Shown piece by piece: positions 50,577 through 58,742 of a DNA stretch of 64,000 nucleotides. The number at the start of each line of letters is the position of its first letter. Positions within the stretch are counted from its first letter, which is position 1. This stretch comes from Phycisphaerae bacterium (GTDB taxonomy: Bacteria; Planctomycetota; Phycisphaerae; Phycisphaerales; UBA1924): the NCBI GenBank assembly GCA_030426395.1, contig JAUHYE010000001.1, positions 33,929 through 97,928 on the forward strand, written 5' to 3'. Under the pieces are notes generated by a model. That model searched no databases and had not been told where the DNA came from. It saw nothing but the letters and a program-made list of their open reading frames with translations. Made by a program: the position numbers and the translations under genes.

Positions 50577-51719
50577 TCAGGCGGCCTGGTTGTCGCGCAC
50601 GACCTTGCCGCGGCCGAGTTGGTGCAGGGCGCGGGGGCGTTCCTGGTGGGCCAGGTGGTCGGCGACGGCTTGCCAGTCTTCCTGGGCCTTGGTCTCTCCG
50701 CCGCGGCGGTGGATGGCCTCGGGCGAGGTGCGGCAGGTGAGGAAGACCGTGGGCCCGCCGAAGATGGGACGCACGGGCTCGGTGGCGTCGAACTCTTCGG
50801 GCCACCTCGGCAGCGAGCCAGAGGTGATTGCCTTGCTGGTCATGGCATAGAGCATGAACTCGTAGGCGGTGACGCCCAGGCACACGATGGCCTTGAGGTT
50901 GGGCATGTTCTTGGTCACGAAGCGGAGCATGGGGGCGAGGGCCTTGCGATCGGCGTCGCGACTGGCCTGGAGCTCGTCGCGCTCGTTGGAGTTGATCAGC
51001 AGCGGGCCATAGACCGAGCCCGCGAGCACGCCGTGGCGGGCGAGGGGGAAGGCGAGGCGGGCCAGGCCGTACGTCGAGGGTGTCTCGTGCTGGCAGTATG
51101 GGCGCAGGGTCTTGCGCGGCAGGCGGGCCCGAACGACCTGGACGTGGGTCGGGGCCGAGTCGAGCACGAGGATCTTGCCGTCCCAGCGGCCGTAGACCGA
51201 CTCGAGGGCGAAGAGGCGGGGTTCGTCTGGGAGGAGCTCGTAGACGCTGGTGAAACCGGGCGCGCGCAGGTCGCGGATGTTGCTCGGGATCGGCGGCGTG
51301 CGCATGAGGCGCGGTTGGGCGCTGGTGCCGGCTGGAGCCTTGTCGCCCATGAGGTAGGCGCGGGCCTCTTCGGCGGTCATGCGCTTGGGGGCTGGCTTGG
51401 GCTTGGTTTCCTGGGCGGCCTTGGCCTTGCGCTTCTGTGCGGGCTTGGCGGGCTTGGGCTCTGGGGCGGGCGTGGCCTTTGGCTTGGGCACCATGCCGAT
51501 CTCGGGGCCGTAGCCGCTGGTGAGGCTGCCCTCGAACAGGCCGGCCATCTCGCCCATGAGGTTGGGTGCAACGCCGGCGGCGGTAGCCTTGCCGGCCCTG
51601 GGGTGCAGGGCCGACATCTTGAAGGGCTGCCGCCCGCTGCTGGCGGGGCGGGGTGCGGTCTGGTTCTCGCTCGCGTTCTCGTTCGGAGCGACGGCCTGGT
51701 TGGTGCTCTGGGGTGCCAT
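50577..51719 (-). CDS. protein with possible uracil-DNA-glycosylase-like fold
   Basis: 380 aa from the ATG at 51717-51719. Residues about 80-135 are a low-complexity Lys/Pro/Ala linker (KPKATPAPEPKPAKPAQKRK). The C-terminal half has KILVLDSAPTH, SVYGPLLINSNERDELQ, LKAIVCLGVTAYEFML and PTVFLTCRTSPEAIHRR, spaced like the blocks of UDG-superfamily proteins. The usual catalytic His-Pro-Ser is replaced by CRTSP. The assignment is weak. No signal peptide. It ends 26 bp from the zinc-ribbon gene on the same strand. Confidence 0.5.
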   Translation of the reverse strand: MAPQSTNQAVAPNENASENQTAPRPASSGRQPFKMSALHPRAGKATAAGVAPNLMGEMAGLFEGSLTSGYGPEIGMVPKPKATPAPEPKPAKPAQKRKAKAAQETKPKPAPKRMTAEEARAYLMGDKAPAGTSAQPRLMRTPPIPSNIRDLRAPGFTSVYELLPDEPRLFALESVYGRWDGKILVLDSAPTHVQVVRARLPRKTLRPYCQHETPSTYGLARLAFPLARHGVLAGSVYGPLLINSNERDELQASRDADRKALAPMLRFVTKNMPNLKAIVCLGVTAYEFMLYAMTSKAITSGSLPRWPEEFDATEPVRPIFGGPTVFLTCRTSPEAIHRRGGETKAQEDWQAVADHLAHQERPRALHQLGRGKVVRDNQAA

Positions 51720-51813
51720 ACCCCGGTTATCGAACGTGTCTGGGGGCGACTTGAGTCCGATTCGCGTGGAAATTATCGAAAGCGCAGGATTTGCGCGTGA
51801 GGCAAATGGGGTG

Positions 51814-52674
51814 CTATCGGGTGAGTGACTGGCGGTTGAGGCTTGGGGTGACGACCTGGGGCAACTCTCGGCCGGCGGCGCAGTCTCCGGGGCTCTTGCA
51901 CACCACGACGGGGTGGTCGGGCAGGTCGTAGCAGGCGCAGCCCTCGACGCCGAAGACGGTGCGGAGGGTGGGCGTGGTGAGCACCTCGCGGCCCGAGCCG
52001 TCGGCTGCGATCGTGCCATCGTGGATTGCGAGGATGCGCGGGAAGTGCCGCAGGGCCAGGCCGAGCTCGTGGATGACGCAGACGACGGTGACGCCTGTCG
52101 TGGTATTGAGCTCTTTGAGAAGGTCGAGCAGGCTGAGCTGGTGCTCGATGTCCAGACCGGTGAGCGGCTCGTCGAGCATCAGGACGGCGGGCTCCTGGGC
52201 GAGGGTGGTGGCCAGGCGGACGCGCTGGCGCTCGCCGCCGGAGAGGGCCTCCATCCGGCGGTCGGCCAGATGGGCGATGCCGCAGCGGTGCATTGCGGTG
52301 TCGATGGCGGCGTTGTGGGTTGATTGGTCGCCCGCGCGGAAGAGGGATGCCAGGGCGCTGGCGTGGGCGTGGCGGCCCATGGCCACGTGCTCGCGCACGG
52401 TGGTGAGTTGCGGGAGGTCGGCCGATTGAGCTAGCAAACCACGGCGGCGGGCGAGGGCGCGCTTGGGATAGCGGTGCAGGGGCTTGGCGTCGAGGGTGAC
52501 CTGGCCGGCGGCGGGTCGGAGGAGGCCCGCGAGGGCGCGCAGCAGCGTCGACTTGCCCGAGCCGTTGGGGCCGACGATGGCGACCATCTCGCCGGGCTCG
52601 ATGGCGACGTTGACGCCGGTGAGCACGCGGCGTGGCGCAAGGTCGACGGCGAGGTCGTGGGCTTGGAGGGTCAT
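51814..52674 (-). CDS. ATP-binding protein of a metal-chelate/B12-type ABC importer
   Basis: 286 aa. Walker A IVGPNGSGKSTLLRAL (about 37-52), signature ALSGGERQRVRLAT, Walker B AVLMLDEPLTGLD and the H-loop VVCVIHELGLAL match FecE/BtuD-type ATPases. The start overlaps the permease stop (ATGA). The C-terminal about 45 residues carry four cysteines (CAC, then VVVCKSPGDCAAG), not usual for this family and possibly a metal or Fe-S site. Last gene of the importer operon. Confidence 0.9.
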   Translation of the reverse strand: MTLQAHDLAVDLAPRRVLTGVNVAIEPGEMVAIVGPNGSGKSTLLRALAGLLRPAAGQVTLDAKPLHRYPKRALARRRGLLAQSADLPQLTTVREHVAMGRHAHASALASLFRAGDQSTHNAAIDTAMHRCGIAHLADRRMEALSGGERQRVRLATTLAQEPAVLMLDEPLTGLDIEHQLSLLDLLKELNTTTGVTVVCVIHELGLALRHFPRILAIHDGTIAADGSGREVLTTPTLRTVFGVEGCACYDLPDHPVVVCKSPGDCAAGRELPQVVTPSLNRQSLTR

Positions 52675-53720
52675 CGCAGCCACCCGGACTTGTAGAGCAG
52701 GAAGATGAAGTAGGGCCCGCCGACCAAGCCGGTAACGACGCCCACCGGCAGCTCGCTCGGCGCAAGGACAGTGCGGGCGGCGAGGTCGGCCCAGAGCAGG
52801 AGCGCGCCACCGGCGAAGGCGCTGATGGGAACGATGAGACGGTTGGAGCCCATGGCCAGGCGGACAAGATGCGGCACGACCAGGCCCACGAAGCCGACCA
52901 GGCCCGCGACGCTGGCGGCCGAGCCGGCGAGCAATGCGGCGGCGGCGAAGGCGAGCAGGCGGGTGCGCTCGACGGAGATGCCCATGGTGCTCGCGGTGTC
53001 GTCGCCCAGTTCGAGGATGCGGACGCGAGAGCGCAATGCGAACGCGAGCGTAAGACCGACGACCGAATAGGGCAGCACCATCCACAGATGGCTCCAGCCG
53101 CGGCCGTTAAACGAGCCGGCGGTCCAGAACATGACGGCGGGGATACGGTCGGCAAAGGCGGTAATGAGCACCCCGATGACGGCGCCGAGGATGGCGTTGA
53201 CGGCGACGCCGGCCAGGACCATGCGCACGGGGCTGGTGCCGCCCTTGCCGGCGGCGCCGGGGGTCCAGCTTACGGCGTAGACGAAGACGGCCGAGGCCAT
53301 CGCACCCAGGAACGCGGCGAGGGGGAGCGCGTGGGCGGCCGCTGGAAACGCGGCCAGCACGATCGTGGCGGCCACGCCCGCGCCGGCGGTGACGCCGATG
53401 ATGCCGGGGTCGGCCAGCGGGTTGCGCGTGACGCCCTGGAGCAGCACGCCCGAAACGGCGAGGTTGGCGCCGGCGAGCAACGCGACGAGTGCACGCGGCA
53501 GGCGGGCGCTCATGATGATGCGTTCGCTGGCGCCCTCGCCCGAGCCGGTGAGCGTGGCGAAGACATCGGCCAGCGGGATGCGCACCGCGCCGAGCGCGAG
53601 CGAGAGTGCCAGGCCCAGCACGAGGACGAGCACGATGCCGGCGGGCGTGCCATAGCGACGCCACGCGGGTCGCGTGGCGGGGGTGGCGACGGCGGGTTGG
53701 CCGGCCGTCAGCGTGGTCAT
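52671..53720 (-). CDS. FecCD-family ABC transporter permease
   Basis: 349 aa with about ten membrane helices. FecCD/BtuC motifs are SARLPRALVALLAGANLAVS, GVLLQGVTRNPLADPGIIGV (the conserved R-NPLADP-GV loop) and GLVGFVGLVVPHLVRL. It forms the membrane channel for an iron-siderophore, heme or cobalamin importer. Overlaps by 4 bp (ATGA) with both neighbours, so the three genes are one translationally linked operon. Confidence 0.93.
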   Translation of the reverse strand: MTTLTAGQPAVATPATRPAWRRYGTPAGIVLVLVLGLALSLALGAVRIPLADVFATLTGSGEGASERIIMSARLPRALVALLAGANLAVSGVLLQGVTRNPLADPGIIGVTAGAGVAATIVLAAFPAAAHALPLAAFLGAMASAVFVYAVSWTPGAAGKGGTSPVRMVLAGVAVNAILGAVIGVLITAFADRIPAVMFWTAGSFNGRGWSHLWMVLPYSVVGLTLAFALRSRVRILELGDDTASTMGISVERTRLLAFAAAALLAGSAASVAGLVGFVGLVVPHLVRLAMGSNRLIVPISAFAGGALLLWADLAARTVLAPSELPVGVVTGLVGGPYFIFLLYKSGWLR

Positions 53721-54673
53721 TGGGTTGGCTTGGCGTTGTCGATCGCGGTGCGGACGTTCTCGAGCGCGGTCGCGGCCTCGGAGCCCGAGCGCATGGCGTA
53801 GAGGTCGTCGGGCAGCATGGCGATGTGGTCGCCCTTGACGGCCGAGAGCTGGCCCCACAGCGGGTCGCGGTCGAGCATGCTCCGCGCAGCCTGCTCGGGG
53901 CCGTGGAAGACGACCAGAAGCACGTCGGGATCTCTTGCGACAACGGCCTCCATGCTCAGGGGGGCCAGGCCGCGGAAAATGGCGTGCTCGGGCATGTCGC
54001 TGGTGATGAGCTCACCCCCGGCGTGCTCGACGAGGTTGCCCAGATAGCTGTCGGGCAGGAAGGCGTAGAACGCGTGGGGCGTGCCAAAGACTGCAAGGAC
54101 GCTGACCGGCTCCGCAGCTTCGGTCGCGCCGGTCTCAAGGGTGGTGTCGAAGTCGCTGATCCACTGCTCGGCCTGATCCTGCTTGCCCACGAGTTCGCCG
54201 ATGGTGCGGGTGTGCGTGCGCACGTCCTCGAGTGTGTCGGCGTCCATGGCGATGACGCGGGCGCCCGTGGTCTCTTCGATCTGCGGCACGAACTGGGTGT
54301 AGACGGCGCTCAAGATGACAACGTCTGGGTCGGCGGCGATGAGCTGCTCGATGTTGGGGCCCACGGAGTGGTCGAGGGCGCCCATTTCGATGCCCTGCCA
54401 AGCTTCGGGCTGGCCGCCGCGCAAGGCGGGCACGAGCACGGGCTGCACGCCCAGGGCGATGAGTTGGTCGGCGGCGAAGGGCAGCAGGGCGGCAACGCGG
54501 GGGGTCTCGGCCGTCTCGTTTTCTGGGGCGGCGTGGGCGGAGGGCGTCGAGTCCTCGGTGCGGGAAGCGCCGACGGTGCCGGTGGGCTGGGTCGATTCCT
54601 GCTCGCAGGCGGGCAGGATGGCCATCAGGCCGATCAAGAGGCAGGAAGGAAGCGTCGAGGCTCGGGTAGGCAT
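53717..54673 (-). CDS. substrate-binding lipoprotein of the metal-chelate importer
   Basis: 318 aa. Lipobox LPAC at about residue 27 (LMAILPACEQES), then a low-complexity linker, then a class III binding-protein fold: VAALLPFAADQLIALGVQPV, DPDVVILSAVYTQFVPQI, SYLGNLVEHAGGELIT, DPDVLLVVFHGPEQAA. This matches FecB/BtuF-type proteins that deliver iron chelates, heme or B12. GGGAG precedes the ATG at 54671-54673. First gene of the operon, under a probable iron-type operator. Confidence 0.9.
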   Translation of the reverse strand: MPTRASTLPSCLLIGLMAILPACEQESTQPTGTVGASRTEDSTPSAHAAPENETAETPRVAALLPFAADQLIALGVQPVLVPALRGGQPEAWQGIEMGALDHSVGPNIEQLIAADPDVVILSAVYTQFVPQIEETTGARVIAMDADTLEDVRTHTRTIGELVGKQDQAEQWISDFDTTLETGATEAAEPVSVLAVFGTPHAFYAFLPDSYLGNLVEHAGGELITSDMPEHAIFRGLAPLSMEAVVARDPDVLLVVFHGPEQAARSMLDRDPLWGQLSAVKGDHIAMLPDDLYAMRSGSEAATALENVRTAIDNAKPTQ

Positions 54674-54711
54674 GGAATTCGGACTCCCGGGGTTGTGGGC
54701 TGAGGGGGTGA

Positions 54712-54740
54712 ATGGTAACGTATTGAGACGGAGTCTCAAT
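54712..54740 (-). promoter_or_regulatory. promoter and Fur-like operator of the importer operon
   Basis: ATTGAGAC-gga-GTCTCAAT (54722-54740) is a perfect 8-3-8 inverted repeat. On the minus strand its distal arm supplies TTGAGA as a -35, with TACCAT (54712-54717) as the -10 at about 16-17 bp, so a bound repressor would cover the promoter. The TGAGA(n5)TCTCA core is like known Fur boxes (7-1-7 TGAGAAT type). Fur as the regulator is inference. Confidence 0.65.
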
Positions 54741-54862
54741 AGAGAAGCCGTAGGTTTCGGGCTTGTCACGAGAGGGCTCCCTGCAACTTTGGCTGTGGCT
54801 GGGCGTAGTACGGTGTATTGGGGGAACCAAACCGGCGATCTGGGATGGCAAAAGGGGGCCGC

Positions 54863-55843
54863 ATGGCTTCGGACAGGGTGCGTGGATTCACGCTGATTGA
54901 GCTGCTGGTGGTGATCTCGATCATCGGGATCCTGATGGGAATCCTGATCCCGGCGTTGGCCGGCGCGCGGCTGACGGCCCGATCGACGGTTGGCGTGGCC
55001 AACCTGCGGAGCCTGTCGCAGCTCGTGATGCTGTACGAGCACGAGCAGCGGTTCTTTCCGACGCCGTTCGACCCCGAGACCAATAGCCGCTCGCGGCGCG
55101 TGCCGGGCACGACGTGGAGCGATGCGCTGCATCCGACGGAAGAGGAACCGGTGTGGAACTTCGAGGTGCCCATCGTGCCGGAGTGGAGCACGGAGTTCTT
55201 CGGCGTGTACTGGTACTCGTGGATGAGCGATTGGAACGCGCAGGGCGGGCGCGACAGCGAGGTTCAGTTCTCACCGGCGGATCGGCTGGCGCTCGACCAG
55301 CTCGCGCAGTACCGCTCGCTCCAGGACAGCCGGAACGGGAAGTACCTGTGGCCTTCGAGCTACTACATGAGCCCGACGCTGTGGAGCGTGCCGAGCCGGT
55401 TCGGGGCGGGTGGACGCGGCGCGATGTCGGCGGGGACGCTGGCGCCAACGTCGACCTCGAGCCTGGCGCAGCCGGCCGACAAGGTGCTGCTTTGGGAGCG
55501 GGCAGACTTCGCGAAGAACAACCGCATCGCGATCAACGGCGGCACCGCGACGCGGCAGAAGATGGCGCCGAGCTGGTGCAACCCCGAGGCGCGGCCGCAC
55601 GTGGCGACCGGCGATGGCGGCGTGCGCCAGGCTGATATGCGCAAGATCGGCGAGGCGGCCGCGCAGAACAACGAATTCCTGCCGGGCGGGCGCATCCAGC
55701 CGAGTGATCTGATGCCGCTCTACCCGAGTTGGCGTCCCGATGGGCTCGACGCGCTGGGCGGCGTGCCGGGGAGCGACGGCGACTATCCGCTGTACTTCTG
55801 GGCTACGAACGGGGGGGTTCGTGGGGTTGATCTGCCTCGGTAG
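54863..55843 (+). CDS. type II/IV pseudopilin-like protein
   Basis: 326 aa. The prepilin motif RVRG-FTLIELLVVISIIGIL is at residues 5-24, with cleavage after Gly, and the one hydrophobic helix continues to about 33. The rest is a large exported domain with GKYLWPSSYYMSPTLWSV and HVATGDGGVRQADMR, as in planctomycete prepilin-like (H-X9-DG type) proteins. The ATG at 54863 with AAAGGGGG upstream is chosen over two earlier in-frame ATGs. Its 3' end overlaps the convergent gene at 55803 by 41 bp. Confidence 0.85.
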   Translation: MASDRVRGFTLIELLVVISIIGILMGILIPALAGARLTARSTVGVANLRSLSQLVMLYEHEQRFFPTPFDPETNSRSRRVPGTTWSDALHPTEEEPVWNFEVPIVPEWSTEFFGVYWYSWMSDWNAQGGRDSEVQFSPADRLALDQLAQYRSLQDSRNGKYLWPSSYYMSPTLWSVPSRFGAGGRGAMSAGTLAPTSTSSLAQPADKVLLWERADFAKNNRIAINGGTATRQKMAPSWCNPEARPHVATGDGGVRQADMRKIGEAAAQNNEFLPGGRIQPSDLMPLYPSWRPDGLDALGGVPGSDGDYPLYFWATNGGVRGVDLPR

Positions 55844-56681
55844 CCGATGGGCCGTGCGGCTCGTGGATTTCGTCCTGCACGAGGCGGACGCAGCGTTCGG
55901 CCATGCGAGTGCGCAAGGCGTGGGTGACAAACAGCATCACGATGCCCGTCGCAACGAGGGGGATCGTCGCCAGAGGGAGTACAGGAATGGCGACCGCGAA
56001 GAGCACGAAGAACAGGATCGAGCCGTAGCCCAGGAGCGATTGGGCTGGCGTCCAGGCGGGGTCCATCCTGCATCGCGTGATGATCGAGGTGTTGTGCTCG
56101 AACAGCGAGTAGGCGAGCACGCCCGCGGCGGCGAGCGAGATCGGGATAGCGATAAGAAGCATGCAGCCCGCGGCGCCGCCGGAGACGATCGTGAGGAGCA
56201 GGCCTGCACCGATCGGCCCGACGCACCACCAGTAGGCCTTGGTCAGTCCCTTGCGGTTGGGCTGGTCGAGGTCGGCGCGAGCGTAGGGGTGTCGCCTGCT
56301 CATGAGACCAGCAATCACGATCATGGCGAGCATCGCAACGACGATGCCAACAAGCCCGAGCAGCCACAGCAACCAGACCACCTGTGCACGGTCTGAACCC
56401 GGGTAGAGCACGACCGCTACTCCGTACGCGATCACGCCCGACGCCAGGCCCGCGATGGTGGTCGCATCGGCGAGGACCATGCCGCGGAGCTGATTGCGGG
56501 TCGACCGGATGAAGCCGGGGTGGGCCTCGCGCAGCGCGTTGGTGGGATAGGTGGTCGGCGCCCGGTAGCCACACTCGGGGCACGGGGCGCCCCAGAACAG
56601 GCCCTCGAGGTCGTACTTGCAGCTCGCGCACTCGAGGCTGGTGGGGATGTTGCCCGAGATGGGGTCTGGAGCCGGGGGCAT
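55803..56681 (-). CDS. multi-pass membrane protein with N-terminal zinc ribbon
   Basis: 292 aa from the ATG at 56679-56681. TATACT, a near-consensus -10, lies 5 nt before it, so it is a leaderless start. The zinc ribbon CASCKYDLEGLF...CPECGYR (about 17-40) precedes about six hydrophobic segments. The layout is like the large genes at 5717, 7229 and 8321, but the membrane part differs. An interior CMLLIAIPISLAAAGVLAYS stretch and an acidic C-terminus are visible. Function is unknown. Confidence 0.8.
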   Translation of the reverse strand: MPPAPDPISGNIPTSLECASCKYDLEGLFWGAPCPECGYRAPTTYPTNALREAHPGFIRSTRNQLRGMVLADATTIAGLASGVIAYGVAVVLYPGSDRAQVVWLLWLLGLVGIVVAMLAMIVIAGLMSRRHPYARADLDQPNRKGLTKAYWWCVGPIGAGLLLTIVSGGAAGCMLLIAIPISLAAAGVLAYSLFEHNTSIITRCRMDPAWTPAQSLLGYGSILFFVLFAVAIPVLPLATIPLVATGIVMLFVTHALRTRMAERCVRLVQDEIHEPHGPSATEADQPHEPPRS

Positions 56682-56779
56682 GGCCGAGTATACGAAAGGC
56701 GGGTTTTCGGGCGTCGAATGCCCTTCCATGCGTCGGCGGTTTCCGATACAATGGTGGTGGCCAGTGACCGGGAGGCCCG

Positions 56780-57310
56780 ATGGGCAAGCGTGAGTTCGAG
56801 GACAGCTTCGCGGGGGTTGGGCGCAAGATCGATGATGCGCTCAACGCCAGCGGTGAGGCCAAGCGGCGGCTGCAGAACCGCATGGCCACCGGCGGGCTGT
56901 TCGATCGCTTCCAGCGGGATCGCAGCAAGCCGAGCCTGAAAGAACGCACGGGCGAGCACGTGGCCGCGTGGCGCGAGCACTTCCAGGACGGTTCGATGAG
57001 CCCCAAGCTGGTCGTCGGAGCGTTCGGTGCGGGGGCCGCGCTGGTCCTCATCGTCGGGCTCGTGCTGGTGTTTGGCTTCGGGATGTTCCGCGGCACGGGC
57101 CTGACGACGGCCGACCTGGAGAACGACGCGCAGCTCCGGGCGGCGGCCGAGCGGGCCCGGGCCGAGCAGCAAGGCACGCTGAACCCCGCGGCCATGGTGC
57201 AGCGGCAAGAGCGGGACAAGGCGATGGCCGAAGAGGTGCGCGAGGCGCGTTCGGGCGGTGGGGATGGTGGTAGGGATTTGGGCAAGGCGGGCTCGCGGCC
57301 GGGTGGTTGA
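56780..57310 (+). CDS. single-span membrane protein
   Basis: 176 aa, not recognised. The N-terminal about 75 residues are charged and helical (REFEDSFAGVGRKIDDALNA, GEHVAAWREHFQDG). One membrane helix follows at about 77-103 (VVGAFGAGAALVLIVGLVLV). The C-terminal about 70 residues are charged, with possible coiled coil (LRAAAERARAEQQGTLN), and end glycine-rich. TACAAT at about 56748 and GGGAGG before the ATG give a leadered message. It is 26 bp upstream of uvrC. Confidence 0.65.
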   Translation: MGKREFEDSFAGVGRKIDDALNASGEAKRRLQNRMATGGLFDRFQRDRSKPSLKERTGEHVAAWREHFQDGSMSPKLVVGAFGAGAALVLIVGLVLVFGFGMFRGTGLTTADLENDAQLRAAAERARAEQQGTLNPAAMVQRQERDKAMAEEVREARSGGGDGGRDLGKAGSRPGG

Positions 57311-57336
57311 GGTCGCCGCGTTCGTAGAATGTGAGC

Positions 57337-58737
57337 GTGGCCGACGAACCGGCGAACGCCGAAGCGATGAACGAGCAGGACGAACCCCGGGCCGAGCGAT
57401 TGGCGCGGCTGCTCAAGCGTGCGCGCTCGTTGCCGGCGGTGCCCGGCGTGTACCTGATGAAGGACGCGAAAGACGTCGTGGTGTACGTGGGCAAGGCCCG
57501 CAAGCTGCCCGACCGGGTGGCGAGCTACTTCGTGCCCAGCGCCGACCTCGGACCGGCCAAGAGCCCGATGCTGGACGTGGTGCAGGACGTCGAGTTCATC
57601 GAGTGCGAGACCGAGTTCGAGGCGCTGCTCACCGAGAACCGGCTCATTAAGGACATCCGGCCGCGGTTCAACGTGCGGCTGACCGACGACAAGACCTTCC
57701 CGTACATGGTCATCACGCAGCGCGAGGACTTCCCGCGTGTTTTCGTGACGCGTAACCCCGCGGGCGTGCGGCCCGACGGCACGACACCCGAGTACATGAA
57801 GGGCGCCAAGGTGTTCGGGCCGTTCGTGAACGCGGGCGCGCTGCGCGAGGCGGTGCAGGTGGCCCAGCGGGTGTTCAAGTTCCGCGATTGCAAGCTGGAT
57901 ATCGTCGAGGGCGACCCGAAGAACAGGTTCTTCAGGCCATGCCTGCTGTACAGCATCGGCCAGTGCACCGCGCCGTGCGCGGGGAAGGTGTCGCTGACGG
58001 CCTATGGCGAGCAAGTGGATCGGTTCGTGCGGTTCATGGGCAGCAAGCGAAGCCGGATGCTCGTGGAATTGCGGCGCGAGATGGAAGAGGCGAGCAAGGC
58101 GTTGGAGTTCGAGCGTGCGGCGGAGCTGCGCGATCAGATCGCGGCGATCGAGAAGCTCGAGGAACGATCGAGCCGGCGTGATGGCTGGCAGCCGGAGACC
58201 GAGATCGGCTATGTCGAGCCCGAGAAGGGCATGCGCAGCCTGCAGAAGACGCTCGGGCTCGACGAGCCGCCGCGCGTGGTCGAGGGCTTCGACATCGCGC
58301 ATCTGGGCGGCAACGAGACGGTGGCCAGCAAGGTGTGCTTTGTCGACGGGCGGCCGTTCAAGAGCGAGTACCGGCGATTCAAGATCAAGGGCACGGGCAA
58401 CGACGATTACGCGTCGATCCGCGAGGTGATCTCGAGAAGATACCGCGAGGCCGGGGCGGGGCACGAGCTGTACCCCGACGTGATCCTGATCGACGGCGGG
58501 CTGGGGCAGTTGCACGCGGCGATGGAATCGCTGCGCGAGATGGACGTCCCGGCGCCGATGGTGATCTCGCTAGCCAAAAAGGAAGAGCTGATCTACGTGC
58601 AGGAGCGCGAGGCGCCGATCCGGCTGGGGAGAGAAAACTTCGGGCTTCGATTGTGCCAGCAGGTGCGCGACGAGGCCCACCGGTTCGCGCGGCATTACCA
58701 CCACATCCTGAGGCGCAAGAAAGTGGTCGGCGAGTAG
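57337..58737 (+). CDS. uvrC: excinuclease UvrC without the C-terminal HhH domain
   Basis: 466 aa, versus about 600 usual. It makes the dual incisions of nucleotide excision repair. The GIY-YIG nuclease domain (GVYLMKDAKDVVVYVGKARK; LLTENRLIKDIRPRFN), the UVR motif (EFERAAELRDQIAAIEKLEE) and the RNase H-like domain (VEGFDIAHLGGNETVASKVC; DVILIDGGLGQLHAAM; DEAHRFARHYH) are present. The protein stops just after this, so the tandem HhH is absent. The start is the GTG at 57337 because TAGAAT ends 6 nt before it; a GTG two codons upstream touches that hexamer. Confidence 0.92.
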   Translation: MADEPANAEAMNEQDEPRAERLARLLKRARSLPAVPGVYLMKDAKDVVVYVGKARKLPDRVASYFVPSADLGPAKSPMLDVVQDVEFIECETEFEALLTENRLIKDIRPRFNVRLTDDKTFPYMVITQREDFPRVFVTRNPAGVRPDGTTPEYMKGAKVFGPFVNAGALREAVQVAQRVFKFRDCKLDIVEGDPKNRFFRPCLLYSIGQCTAPCAGKVSLTAYGEQVDRFVRFMGSKRSRMLVELRREMEEASKALEFERAAELRDQIAAIEKLEERSSRRDGWQPETEIGYVEPEKGMRSLQKTLGLDEPPRVVEGFDIAHLGGNETVASKVCFVDGRPFKSEYRRFKIKGTGNDDYASIREVISRRYREAGAGHELYPDVILIDGGLGQLHAAMESLREMDVPAPMVISLAKKEELIYVQEREAPIRLGRENFGLRLCQQVRDEAHRFARHYHHILRRKKVVGE

Positions 58738-58742
58738 AGCGG

